From Cucumis sativus (Eukaryota > Streptophyta > Magnoliopsida > Cucurbitales > Cucurbitaceae), in NCBI RefSeq assembly GCF_000004075.3, contig NC_026661.2, forward strand, positions 17,822,307-17,886,306: DNA of 64,000 nt, given 5' to 3'. The position numbers and the translations under genes are program-made. Under the pieces are notes generated by a model. That model saw nothing but the letters and a program-made list of their open reading frames with translations. It was not told where the DNA came from and ran no database searches. This document shows, piece after piece, positions 11,224-23,969 of the stretch (the first letter of the stretch is position 1; the number at the start of each line of letters is the position of its first letter).

Positions 11224-14200
11224 TTATATTTTCCTTTATAATCTTGAAAAATGCCTTTCCTGTCCTTGTTTTGTTGGCTTAGAAATTTAAAATTCAGGTG
11301 TCGTTGATGGGTATTTTGTGGTTCATTTGGATTTTAAATGTATGTCATCCTTGTAAGTTATTAGGTTTTAGTGGACTTAGAATTGAATCTGATGCAACCG
11401 TTTTGATTTCTTAGAGTTACGCTCATGGTGAGAATTTTGTGATCTGTGGAACTTTATAACGAATTTTTTCCTGGTAATTGTTGTTTGATGTAGAAAAAAA
11501 TAGGTTAACTCAACTGGGATCAGTATGTGTTGAGGATCAAAATGTTCGTGGTTCAAATCTCCTACCTGTTTGCATCGAAAAAATATTTGTTATTTGATAT
11601 AGTAATGCTTAGTACATGCTATGATTGATATATGAATGATGAATGGAAAGCTGGAAGCAGTTAATAAGAGAATTTCTGAACTAGAACAAATTGGTTGTTT
11701 CTTGGCAAGCTGTTGTCGATGTAACCCTTTCTTATTCCGAACCATGTAGAAATGACATGAACGATTCTTAATTTTCAGAAGTGAGAGAGAGAGAGAGAGA
11801 GAAGAAATTGATCCTATAGCCAACAAACAGTGATCTTAATTTGTCTCCAGCTTGAATGCAGATGTACTTAAAGTTAGGTTGCAAATGCAACTTGTGGGGC
11901 AGAGGGGGCCTTTGATTGGAATGGTATTCACGTTTTTCTTATAAGGGTTTCGTTTTTTTTTTCCTTGAAGTTTCTTGTTCTTTTGTATATTAATTGTGGA
12001 ACATGCATAGGGACAAGTATTTGTGCAACTGTTGAATAATGAAGGGCCAAAGTCTTTGTATTTGGGGTTATCACCAGCTCTGACAAGATCAGTTCTCTAT
12101 GGAGGTCTCCGTCTAGGTTTATATGAACCATCAAAGCATGCTTCTGATCTGCTTTTTGGGTCTACTAATATATTTGTTAAGATTGGAGCTGGAGCAATTG
12201 CTGGTGCAGTTGCAACTGCTCTAACCAATCCAGTTGAAGTTCTCAAGGTGATATTTAGACTTCCTCTCGTTACTTAACTTTCCAATTATAGTTTGGTCTT
12301 AAAATTATTTGTTATTGCCAGGTGCGATTACAGATGAATCCAAACTCAACCAAAGGACCAATGAAAGAAATGTCCAGAATTGTTTCTGAGGAGGGACTAA
12401 AAGCTCTTTGGAAGGGTGTTGGTCCTGCTATGGCCAGAGCAGGTGCTTTGACAGCATCTCAGCTGGCGACATATGATGAATCAAAGCAGGTCCATTTCTA
12501 AGAATGTTCTTTTCATTTTAAACTTGCATGAAGTAATTTCCACAGTTTCTGATTTTTGAATCTGTATATATATGTTATAGCTCTGCAAGCTTATTTATCC
12601 TTATGTTTTTTTTTATCCTTAAAGTTTTTCCTAATTTGTATTTTGCAGCTTTTAGTTAAGTGGACGCCCTTACAAGAAGGATTTTCTTTGCATCTCATGT
12701 ATGAAACTCTGACCTATCTGTACAAATGTTTTGTTATCTATATTGCTTCCCCTTTCATTTTAGCCTTAAAACTCATTTATTTTATGATGCCATGCTTCCT
12801 ATTTGAATATTCAGGCTTTATGTAATATATTATCACATTAACAGAAAAAATTATTAAATGGTTAGCTGGCCAAGAGCCGGCCCTTAAACAAGAATTTGGA
12901 GTTTTTAGGAAAAGTAATGATGCTACACTCTAATCAGCTCGAAACAACAACAGAAGGAAATTATACGTTTCTGTTGGTAGAAGCCCTGAGGGAGACCATA
13001 AAATGGATATGATCCCAAACCCCTTGATTCTTTTACTTATTAAAATTTAAAATTAAAATAGACATTCCATTTCCCCAGAAGATGTCTAAAACTGAATTCT
13101 TGTGGTCGGAAACTTGGTATATCTGTACAAAGTGGCAAGGAAGTTCCCTCTTGAAGCTTAGGGGGGCGTTAGGGCTCCCAAAGCGCAACTTCAAGTGGGT
13201 GGAGTGGCTATGGCTCCCATTATAGTAGTTAGTGTTTCCAACTATTAATACCCACAACTAACTATGATGTTTACCATTTCCTACCCATCATCTCTCTTTT
13301 TGTTACCGTATTTACTATTTCATACTCAAACTAAAATAGTATGCACCCAAAACACAAACTTTTATAACTCGGACTAAATAGTTTGCAATCCAAATGTAAA
13401 TTATTATAATCTACGGGCTATTATAACTCACATACTATAATAACCAACTTAGCATCCCAAAACACTCATTATTGTCCTTTTATCCAACAATAACGGGTTG
13501 AAGGAGGATTTTCTAGCAACAAAAATAAAATAAAAATCATTTCAGAAACTATTAAGTAGATTTTTCAATATTTACATACTAGCTTGTTTGGTTTTCAATT
13601 GTAACCGAAAGCTTTGTTTTGGTTTTTAGGTTCTGGTTTCAACCCAATTCTATCAATTGGCAAATGTTCTATTTTTCTTTTCATTTCTACACACAGATAT
13701 TCATCATTTGAACTTTTTTTTTTTATTATTTTTGTTAGGAACCGTACTTTCGTTTGGAGAAATGAAAGATTGTACAAGGGCATAAAAAAATGAAAAAACA
13801 ACCCAGCAAAAAAGGGAGACCTAGAGAAATTAGAAAATGGAACTCCAATACAACAAATTAAGATCATAGATACAAAAAAGATAGACCATTTGAACATTAT
13901 TTACATAATATTTTTAAATTCAACTGTTTAAATCTCTCATTAGTTTACATCAATGATTAACCATTTGTTGCACCCTTGTGAAGCTCAAGTACAGTAGCTG
14001 GAGTGGTGAGTACTCTCATGACAACGCCTATTGACATGATTAAAACACGTCTTATGTTACAACGTGAGTCTAAAAGAGTTGGAAATTACAAGAACGGACT
14101 ACATTGTGCATATCAGGTATATGACCTACGCACATTTCCTCTTCCCCTTTATCTTGCATCTAAAAATATTATCTATATGCAAAATAGCATCTTACATATT

Positions 14201-15853
14201 GGATTTTCACAGTGTGCTTGGTTATCCTTCTCCTTTTAAGTCCATGCTTTTTTCCGCATTAATTATTGTTAGCTTCGATGTGGGAGGTGGAAAAGTTTCA
14301 GTGTCAAGCAAGCAAAAATTCCCCATTTTATTAATTCATTTAATCGTAAATGTAACTATCTTGCACATGAAGGTTGTCTATTTCCTTAAAATTAATTATC
14401 TTAACCAGGTATTTCTGTAAGAAGTTCGCCTTTAGATGACAGAAATTGTGAAATTGTATCCTTGTACAATCCACTTATCTTATCAAACTTTCGTTTTATT
14501 GAATGTGACCGAAGTCTTGGTTGGACAAGGGAGAAGATTCATGATATATAAATGAAAACAATTATCTCTAATAGTATGGAGCTTTTTAGGTGAAACCAAA
14601 AGTAAGGCCACGAGGGTTTATGTCTAACGTGGGTGATATCATAACTAATACCATCTTGGAGATATGTGGAGGGTCATTTTCCCCTACATATTTCACCTAA
14701 GTTCATGGCATATTTAGAGTGTTACAACAATGATGGATAATGATTTATATTATCTTAACTTTTCTACCATCTAAACACCCTATCTCTTTACTTCAAAACT
14801 CTGTTTCATTCAACTGGTTATTTTCATTTATCTTTAGTGTCTTGCACACTTGTAGGCGTTAATCAACTATGGTTGAAGTTTCGACCTTGATTACACTATA
14901 TAGCTTGATCTTGCATAAAAAAAAAATTGTAATTTGTACGCAGTTGGAAAGTAAATTTACTTTATCGTATATAAATCTTTTTAAAATTTTAATTAGTTGC
15001 TCAACAATGGTGGCAACAAGATACCCATGCCAGAAAAGACATCCCATTTCCTCCATCTCCTTTTCAACTTTGATTGGTATTTGTTTGGTGTCGTTGATTA
15101 CTTGAATCTATATCTAACAATGGGGGTGAGCAACTGATCTTTATAGGCTAATTTTTTTAATGGGGAACCTTCATTACCGGGAGTGTTTGATCCTCCTTGC
15201 TCTGCTTTCATTATTCTCAGTTATCACGTTCTTGCTAATTACTAAGATGGTCCATAATTTATTGTCCATGTCTCACAACATCAGTAGGCCTCAGAAAGCA
15301 TGCTCCTTCTATCTATTTTGAGGGTCCTTTTTAAAGTGGTTGGGGATTCACTCGTGATATTCACTGTGACTCTCAGTTGTCTTAGGGAGCTGAGTTTTCT
15401 CTTCCATTTTCATATTATTTTTACAACTCATCCTCATTTCGCTTAGCAATAATGTGTAGATTGTCTCATCATGGATTTATGGAATTAATTTCAGATTGTG
15501 CTAACTGAAGGGCCTTTGGCACTTTACAAGGGGTGAGTATGTTCTTTTCCAATCCCTCATTTTCATTAGCTCAAAAAAGTGTGTAAATGTATATATGCTT
15601 TTCTTTTTAGAAACAGTAGATACATATAATAAAGTTCTTTAAATACTTTTTTATAGCCTACATGACTGTTTCCAACTATGCAAAGAAACATGCATTTTTA
15701 TGAGCTTTAAAAGTGTTTTGTGTAAGAACAGGTTTGCTGACTCAGAATATTTGCAGGGGCCTAGCCATTTTTGCAAGATTGGGTCCACAAACCACAATCA
15801 CATTCATAGTCTGTGAGAAGTTACGCCAGCTTGCAGGATTAAATGCAATCTAG
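10911..15853 (+). CDS. Mitochondrial carrier family protein (ucpB-like, UCP/dicarboxylate-carrier clade)
   Basis: Inner-membrane metabolite transporter; substrate not known. Exons are 10911-10953, 11060-11176, 11862-11923, 12011-12247, 12322-12489, 12649-12698, 13990-14116, 15495-15532 and 15757-15853, giving 312 residues, normal for the SLC25 family. Three repeats carry the signature Px[DE]xx[KR]: P52-L-D-V-L-K57, P148-V-E-V-L-K153 and P239-I-D-M-I-K244. There is no cleavable presequence; the N-terminus is short and Ser-rich. The protein ends GPQTTITFIVCEKLRQLAGLNAI. It corresponds by position and sequence type to Arabidopsis At4g03115 as I recall it. Intron 6 holds a MITE-like insert and intron 2 has CT and GA tracts at its two ends. 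A GAA-rich tract follows in the 3' UTR region (15937-15965). Confidence 0.9.
11187..11222. repeat. (TC)n(TA)n microsatellite in carrier intron 2
   Basis: A run of about 17 bases of TC changes into about 20 bases of TA. It begins 10 bases inside the donor of intron 2. Confidence 0.85.
11500..11590 (+). repeat. tRNA-related SINE-like fragment in carrier intron 2
   Basis: An A-box-like word (taactcaactgg, 11507-11518) and a B-box-like word (ggttcaaatctc, 11550-11561) lie about 43 bases apart and are followed by an A-rich end. This is the layout of tRNA-derived SINE promoters. No flanking duplication was identified. Confidence 0.35.
11782..11802. repeat. (GA)n microsatellite in carrier intron 2
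   Basis: About 20 bases of GA repeat lie 60 bases before the intron 2 acceptor. They are complementary to the TC tract near the donor of the same intron. Confidence 0.85.
13161..13468. mobile_element. MITE-like insertion, possibly PIF/Harbinger
   Basis: A 308-bp segment in carrier intron 6 starts ggggggcgttagggctccc and ends gcatcccaaaacactca. It is flanked on both sides by TTA, the usual target duplication of PIF/Harbinger elements. Its inner phrases (tattataactcacatac, ctataataacc) recur in looser form at 47815-48055. The terminal inverted repeats match only in part (GNGNGTT..GG), so the superfamily is tentative. It has no coding capacity. Confidence 0.45.
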
Positions 15854-18800
15854 ACGTAAATCCAACTATATAGTTCCAACTTCAAGTGACAAACATTTAA
15901 TCTCTTTTTCACCCCCTCCAACCAAAAAAAAAAAAAAGAAAGAAGAAGAAGAAGAAGAAGAAAGGTGATAAAAGACATCTCCTATTTATTGAATTGCTGA
16001 TCTACCCCTCGTATTATTTCTATTTGGTCAATTGTTTACCCCCTTGAGGAATCCGTTTCCACCCCATTTCTTTCTCAACCGAGGCCCTTAGGTACCCGGT
16101 CACCCATCGGTCATTGGGGAGGCTCCTATGAGCTTCAAGAGACAATAAGAATTTTAAAATACCTAGTTTTTCATCTAGTGGTTAAACTCGAAGTCTAGGC
16201 CACCTCGATGTGCACTTATTATACAGAATTGTTCTTCCGATTGAATTCCAGATTGATTATATTCTTAAGATTATTATATCCCTTGGAAAGGGTCAGAATT
16301 GGACATGGTTGAAATGATATGTGTATATTAAATTTCCTCTATTATAATTTTTTGGTGTGAACTGAAAACTGTCTTAGTTGACCAGCCTCTGGCTGTATTT
16401 GAACAAACAACCCCAAAATTTTAAGATTTAATTGCTTTTTAGGCTTATTGAACTGGCAATCCTTTCTTCATTTACAATTTAGGTACAAAGACAACCAACC
16501 AAGTTGTGTGTAATTGACTTCAAAGGAAGTTGGCTTTGGTTTGGAGTTGGACTACAGCTATCATGATAGGTACTTGTGTTATCCATTTCAACTTTTTCCT
16601 CTAATATTTCTCCCAAATTTCATGGAGAATTTTAATCCCCTTCTCTAGTCCTATCCTGTTTGGTAACTATTTAGGAATTATTTGGGACTGAAAATTTGAA
16701 AGGTGTTAGAATGCATGAGGAATTGAGGCCGATTGTGAGGCGTGAATATAATGAAAAAGGTTGAGTTGAAAATTGTGGAGACGGAACGAGTATGGTATTA
16801 CATTTAATTAATTACTCACTTATACTTGTATCGAAAGTTTGTTTACCGTGTTTACTTTTTGATAACTATCTCTTCATTTGTATCGGAAGTTAATAATTTA
16901 CTTTTTTAAATAAAAACTATTAAATAAAAAACAATGAAGCCATAAGTTAATTATTGAACCATAGTTTTTAAAATTAAAGTAATAAAAAGAAGTATATGAA
17001 TAGAGTTTTGAGTGTGTCAAAATTGAAAAAGACAACAATTGTGTAATTAAAAACTCATGAAAAGCAAAATTGTTGTAAAATAGGGTCATCTGATTGGCTG
17101 ATTTATTTAATTGGAAAAAAGAAGGAAAGTGAATACAGATTTCAAGTTTAAACTTACCTCTTCTATAGTCTGATTTTGCGAAATAAAGTGTTGCAATTAA
17201 TGTCTCCATAAAGTTAAATTTTGAAATTTGAAATATTCAACTATTAACACCCTCGGGCCTCTCTTATTCATCTCACCAAAAGGGCTAAGTTCAATCATGA
17301 AAATTGTTGAACTTAATAACTTCAACATCAAAATTTTCAAACTTAGGGGCAAAGTGTCTAAATCCAACTTGCTAAAAGTATTTAATATAATTGGAAGTAC
17401 AGGTACTTGAATAGTTGAATTGCATTTTAATTTTTGAACGATTTCAAGTATGTCACGTAAAATTGACTCAAATAGTACATATTTGAACGTCTACATTTTT
17501 TTGTCAAATACGTCTTTTATACAAATTTAAGATGATAATGTTATAATAACAAATGATGAGGTGAAATGGATTCTATCTTATGTTTTCAAATTCAGTAAGA
17601 GGTAAAGGTAACTTGAAATTTGACTATGAAAGCTATTTTTGAATTATGTGATTCAAATGTGCAACTTCTAGAAACAACAAAATTATGAATTATAGATTAA
17701 CCAATTCTATATTTAGTTAATCTGATTTTTGAATTTGTTATCAATCACATATAAAAACATGAACTATACTTTAAATTGTTGTTTTTAGGTTCTTTATCAA
17801 ACAAGTTCTTTCTTTTGTTGATAATTCAATTTTGTTTTATATTTTTAGATTATGCGTTTGATTAATAATTTGAATTTTTTTTAAATTGTTTCGAATTTAA
17901 TCATTCAAACAAAATAAATTCGGAAAATACTATTTTCATGTTTTATTGTACCCCTTGTTGAAATTTCAAAACTTAAAATGCATAATCACCTTAAATAAAG
18001 AAAAAAAACATTTAGAAACACAATATATCATGTCGTAAGCTTAATTCTTTTGTTTAAAATTAAAATATGTATTTTGTAATATATTATAAATTAGGTTAAA
18101 CTAAAGTTGAAAGTTAATTAGTTTACATGGTTTTAAGAGCTCGAATTTATTTCTATAGTTTGATGCAACTTCATAGTTCATACATTGTCCTTCTAGTTTC
18201 TTAAATTTTTCTTAAAATAGTATCTACTATAGATACTATTTACGAAGCATTAACTATAAAATGTACAACCTAAATTCCAACTTGCTTCGTACCATATACA
18301 CCAAAATTTCAATTTATTTTGTAAATGATGTAATATTATAAATCAATAATTATACAAAATTTGTTTAACATAAAAACATGTCATAAATAAATTAATAATA
18401 TCGTACCGTTGATAAGCTTTATAGTAGGTATTATCAGTCTACAAAGTTTAAAATTAAAAGCTAATTTATAAATTTGCTACCAAACACATATATGAAAAAC
18501 ACAATATACAACTTTGATTTCGCTCAATCCATTCTTTTCAAATTCTCTACCAAACATATCCATTTTTCTATATAGTCACAAGTCATTATACAATTATATA
18601 AATCAATTGATGGTTTTCAAATTTTTGTTTAAATAAGAACAAATCTCCATATTGTATGTTAAGAGAAACAAACTTATTACACAGAGTTGAGTCAGTGACC
18701 ATATGGGTATGACCCAAACAAAATAAATGAAAAAGAGTTAAAACTAAAGTTGACTTGAGAATGAACTAAATTAAGTTAATTAATTATTGAAAACTTTACA

Positions 18801-20946
18801 ACTAAAGTTAACTAATTAACTTAAGTTTGGATTTTGGAATTCTAAAATGGGAGAATTAATTTTAGGTTAAATACATTACCTAATTAAGTGAAAGACTAAA
18901 ACATTCAAAAGGGTATAATAATAGGTCACATTATGTAATTTTAATTATATAGTTATGAACTTGTGGGTAATTTTGGACAGATAAGTATAAAACTAGGAGA
19001 GAGTTACTTAATCATAAAACCAAACCCAACACAAGTAAGAAGTAGGTTCATGAGAGTGGTTCCTAACAAGTAATTGAAGAGAACAAAATTGTGCCAAAAT
19101 CCAATTGACTCGGTCGCCTCGTCCTCGGCCAATTGGTCTATTAGCTTGCTGCTATTTGGCATGTCTTTGCCTCGGAGCTAAGTTCGAGTTCAACGAATTT
19201 CTCAAAGGAGCTAGATTGATTAAAATCGACCTTCTATCAAATTGTTCAAGTTGTAAAAGAAAGGATGACAACTTAACTTATTTTGAGCTTGTATCATGTT
19301 AACTATATGGCAAGCGCCGCAATGGGATTAATTCATATGAGTTCAATTAGATGAGGTTTGCGATCAATATACACTTAAACATTCATGTTAAACTTTGGTT
19401 GAGTCGACTCATATATTTATTACAAAACTTCTAAAAAATTTAAGTTGTTTGTGATGATTAATGTGGACTTCTATATTTAATTGTCTGACTTTTCAAGTTT
19501 AAAGATTAAAAAATGGCTCATCTCTTTTTAATATAAACATATGCTTTGGACTTTAATTTTAATAAATAAGTTCTTCATGTTTAAACAATCAATATAATAC
19601 CACTAGTTTTCATATTAATATATCTTACACATTAATGTTTAAAAAATAGATAAAGACTCCGTTGAAAAATATTTTTTTGAACATAGGGGTACATGAGTTA
19701 GATTGAGTTACGTTGTTTCTTGAACCAACATGAAAATTTGAGTTGGTATATTGATAAATTTGAACAACGTCCCCAAAAGCCAAACAATTATATTAGTTTA
19801 AAACATTTAAATTTATCGTTAAATTTTAAACAAACACAAACATTCATAATAGAATAACATTTTTTTAAAAAAATCACAAATTCATCTCCTCCTTGTAGAA
19901 ATATATATACATATAACTCAATTGGATGATCCTTAAAAATCAACAAAAATTCAATCCAACTCAATTTTAAAAATAAAACTAACCAACTTAACTTATACAA
20001 TTTAGATAGAATAGTCTAGATTGTTCGAGTTATGAAGTGATTGTATATTCCAAAATTAAATCAAGTTAAACTTATGGAAACAAATTTGTAAAAGCATGAT
20101 AAAATCATCCCAAACTATTTAGCCTCAATGTATGACTACTTTTTTTTTGTTTGTTTTTTTTTTTAAATAACAAAGTGGTAAAATAGTATATTTAATTTTC
20201 GAGAACCCTAAACAAAAAAGTCAAAAAAGTATAATTATTAAACTCAACTTATTTATGAAAAAGAAAGTAAAAATGTTATAAATTATTTATGAACTAAAAT
20301 AAATGTGATAAAAAGTTTACATGTTATTGTCTTAAACAAACACGTTTATTGTTAAGTTAAGTTCATCGCATAAATTTAAACTATTTAAAAATATAATATT
20401 TAAATCTTCTCTATTGAAATTAAAATGAGCAAGAATCTTTACCTGCTCCTTTTATCTTTATATTTTTTATCCTATCTCAAGTAAAATATAATATTCAATG
20501 ACTTAATGCATTTGATGTTGATGATACATGATTATTCGAGATAGGATGCATCTATTCAAAGTGAAGATGAGTTACGTTACAATGTATAAGTGAAAATAAA
20601 TGTGTAAAACAAAATAAATACAAATTTGTACTATGGTCAAGCAATTCAATTAATGTGATATAAATTTTAAAAAAATATTAAAAAATAAAAAAAATTAATT
20701 GAATGAAAGTAATAAATAATTTAAGTTTAAAATCAATAAAATAAAAATCATTATTGTGAATATAATAAAATAAAAATTATTACATTATCTTAACTTCTAA
20801 TTTATTAGAGGTTAAGATGCATTAAGTGGTTGAAAATGCATTTTTAAGTGACAATATCATTTGTTTTAACTTCTAAAAAGTCAATAACCCAAATAAATCA
20901 TTAATTTGAAAAAGACATCGCAACAGTAACCTAATAACTATATTAC
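15854..20946. other. AT-rich intergenic DNA, no gene seen
   Basis: No reading frame here has plausible exon borders or a recognisable product. A somewhat more GC-balanced patch at 16010-16260 and another at 19090-19310 may be degraded repeat pieces that I cannot classify. A perfect 11-base hairpin sits at 18215-18241. Confidence 0.6.
18215..18241. repeat. Perfect short inverted repeat (hairpin)
   Basis: The arms aaatagtatct and agatactattt are exact reverse complements around a five-base loop (actat). They lie in otherwise featureless AT-rich intergenic DNA. Confidence 0.7.
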
Positions 20947-22081
20947 GAGAAATTTGCAAAAATATCAAAGAAAATTATGACAATAAAATCCACGTCATTG
21001 TACTTTTTTAATATGACAAAAGACACAAGTAAATTCTAATAAAAAATAGAAAAATTGCATATGATAACATTTTAAGAATATAATATAACAATTATAGTAC
21101 ATTGCTTTAAAATTTTGTACAAATGGAAAAAAATTTACTTTTCCATGGTAAATTTGATATTATTCATAAACTACTCTTTAATAACTTATTTCTCTTTTTC
21201 TTTTTAATTTTCTACTTATTATTTATTTATGTTTCCACTTTTTAAGACCTTAATTATTTGTTTATTCTTATACTATAAAAATTATTTATTCGTTCTGTCT
21301 TAGTCTTAATTTTAAAATATCAATAGTACAATAATTGTAATATGAAATATAATATAATGGTTGTTGATCGGAATAATTTAACTTCATTTGTGATTTTTTT
21401 TACTTTCTTCGATGTGTATTTTGAGTTGAATCTAATTCCAAATGATTTTGTTTTATTTTTTTACATTATTATTTTGGTTTTATTTTGTCTCAGTTTCGTA
21501 TATCAGTGTTGTGATATACTTTTATTATATGTATTAGTTGGTTAATATACTTACTGATTATTTTTCTCTTCAAATTTTATGCAGTTCATTAGAGTATTAT
21601 TAAGTATATGAATGATGTAACTCATTGTATCATTATCAAGTATATCAACAATATATTGTTAAAAAAATATCAGTAAAGTGAATCATTATCAAGTATATGA
21701 ATAGAGTTTACTAAGTGTATGTCAATAGTATATCAAATGTATAAATAAGACTTCAAGCATATCAAGTGCATTTAATCAATCAATTGTATAAGTGAAAAAT
21801 ACAAAATGTATTTGTAGTGTATCAAACATATATTAGTAATGTTTTGGTATCAAATGTATTAAAAAGTATCAGGTTCATCAAGTGTACCAATCAAATTTAT
21901 CGGGTGTGTCAATTGGTGTATTAGGTGTATAAAAAATATATTAGTAACGAGAACATTTGTGACATTCTACCTCTTAATGTGTGAGCTGGACTTTGTTTTT
22001 GTCATTTTTGCAAATAATAAAATGTGTGTAATATGAACTGAATTATTATAACTTATTTTACTATTTTTGCAAGTGCCTCTC
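20947..22081. mobile_element. Nonautonomous Mutator-like element (tentative)
   Basis: The left end begins gagaaatttgcaaaaatatc. The reverse complement of the right end begins gagaggcacttgcaaaaata. The two share GAGA, TTGCAAAAATA and a following GTTAT/ATTAT region, which suggests terminal inverted repeats about 30 bases long on a 1.1 kb element. The interior is non-coding. No clear 9-base target duplication was found. Confidence 0.4.
21575..21960 (+). repeat. Degenerate short repeats of a TATCAAGTGTAT-like unit
   Basis: Variants such as tatcaagtatat, tatcaaatgtat, catcaagtgtacc and gtatcaaacatat recur many times at irregular spacing, probably an old diverged tandem array. It lies inside the Mutator-like element. 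Confidence 0.55.
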
Positions 22082-23738
22082 CAAAAGTGTAAGTTTTGTT
22101 ATTTATAAATATAATTTAGATAAATATAATTTTATTTAAAAAAATGGAAATAGTAGAATGAAAGGAGATGGAAAGCGGAAGTAACATTTTGGAAATAATA
22201 ATACGATAGACTAAGTCGAAAGCAGAGAGATTAAATTAAAGAAATGAATAAATATAAAAAGAAAAGGGATTAAATTTGATTGTGGAAGTAGGCGATTTGG
22301 CACACGAGAAACAGCTTGGTCTCTCCGTGTTTGGGGCGCACCCCTGGAACCTTGTTGGCGCGACAGTCTGGCCTCTTTAACCTAACACCCTTCCTTCCCT
22401 CACTTTATTACGTCCGTGCCACCCTTCTTCCTTATTTACCTTTTTACCCCTACTCCACTTAATCCCTCCAAATTATAACTCTTTACCCTAATTGTTTTAA
22501 AACCAAATTAAAATTGGTTAAAATACCATTTTGATTAATAAATTAATGGAGTATTTTCAAATACAAACAAAACAAAAAAAACTATTTACCAACTATATCA
22601 AAAGCTATCAAAATTAAAATATATAGAGAAAATAGTATTTTAACTATAATAATAATTTTGGTTTCATTGGAAGGAGAGAAAGTCATTATTTGAAGACAAA
22701 TATTGTATTGTTTTTTCTTTCTTTATTTTTGTTAAATTTGAACCTTTTTAGTGTGGTTGGAATTTAGAAAAGAAAAGAGGTCTTTTCATATCCTTTGTTT
22801 TTCCAAAAGGTTAATTTAAAAGACAGATTTGTGTTTCCTTTCCCGAATTGAAAAGATGGAAATTACAATAAAGACAATTAGGAAAAGGAGAAATTTAAAT
22901 TTAATGATATATCAAACACATGCTAGATCTTTTCACAAAAAAGAAAAGCATGCAAAATTCTTTTTTTTTTTAGAAAAAACTTTGTAAGCTTTTATTTTTA
23001 GGTTTTTCAAATTAAATAAAAGTTTAAATTTGGTTTTTAGTTAGTTAAAGGTACTTTTAAGTTTTAATAATGGTCCAAATCTAACTTTTAATAAATATTA
23101 AATTTATCATAGCTGTTAGTTTTTTTTTTCTTGTTATTTATTCACATTTCTATTTTAAACTTTAAAAATATTATTTTCAATAATATTTTCTTGCATTAAA
23201 CTTTTGATTATTATTTAACTAATTTTGATAGAAATTAATTTTGAGAGAATGGATTTAACCGAAGTACTAGAAAAGTAAAATAGAGTGGGAAAAAAGAAAG
23301 AAAAAGAAGGGTTATTTATTATTAAAAATAGAACAAAATAAAAAAGGTTGTATTTTGGGAGAATTGAGTATTGGCATTGTCTTTTATATAAAGGAAATAG
23401 AAAAGAAGAAAAAGATTTAATAAAAAAAGGGCAAAAAAGTAATTGAGGAAGACATAAATAAGTACACCAACTTTGGGTACAACAAAAGAACAAAAAAGAG
23501 GGGAAGAAGTAAAAACAGCTGTAATGGCATATTAGTAAATAAGGGACAAAGTGAAGGGCTAAATCAAATTGAATTTAATAATTATAATAAAAAATTTATT
23601 GGAAGAGATCCAATTTTTTGCCATTCAGTTTATATTTTTTATATTTTTTCCCAACGAAGACTCTCCCAAGAAAAATCCAATCTCAGAGAGAGAAGTTGAC
23701 GGCGAAATCTAGAGAGAGAAAGCTTCAAACCGGCATTA
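22082..23738. other. Intergenic DNA upstream of BRN1
   Basis: Mostly AT-rich with no coding region recognised. A GC-richer patch at 22290-22450 stands out (it includes ggcgcacccctgg and ggcgcgacag). It could be a promoter-distal element or a gene relic. The last 100 bases before 23739 are the likely BRN1 5' leader, rich in agagagagaa. Confidence 0.5.
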
Positions 23739-23926
23739 ATGGCGGAAGGGAGTAGAGGAGGAGAGAGAAAGGAGAGTAGTAATCAGGAGGAAGAAGACAG
23801 CGTCAAACTCTTTGTTGGTCAAGTTCCAAAGCATATGACCGAACCTCAACTTCTCACAATGTTCCAAGAGTTTGCACTTGTGGATGAAGTCAACATCATC
23901 AGAGACAAAACCACTCGCGCCTCCAG

Positions 23927-23969
<43 letters not shown>

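Noticed and set aside
19090-19310. 65-codon frame MTRSPRPRPIGLLACC
   Set aside because: A GC-richer patch without exon borders or family resemblance, probably part of a degraded repeat.
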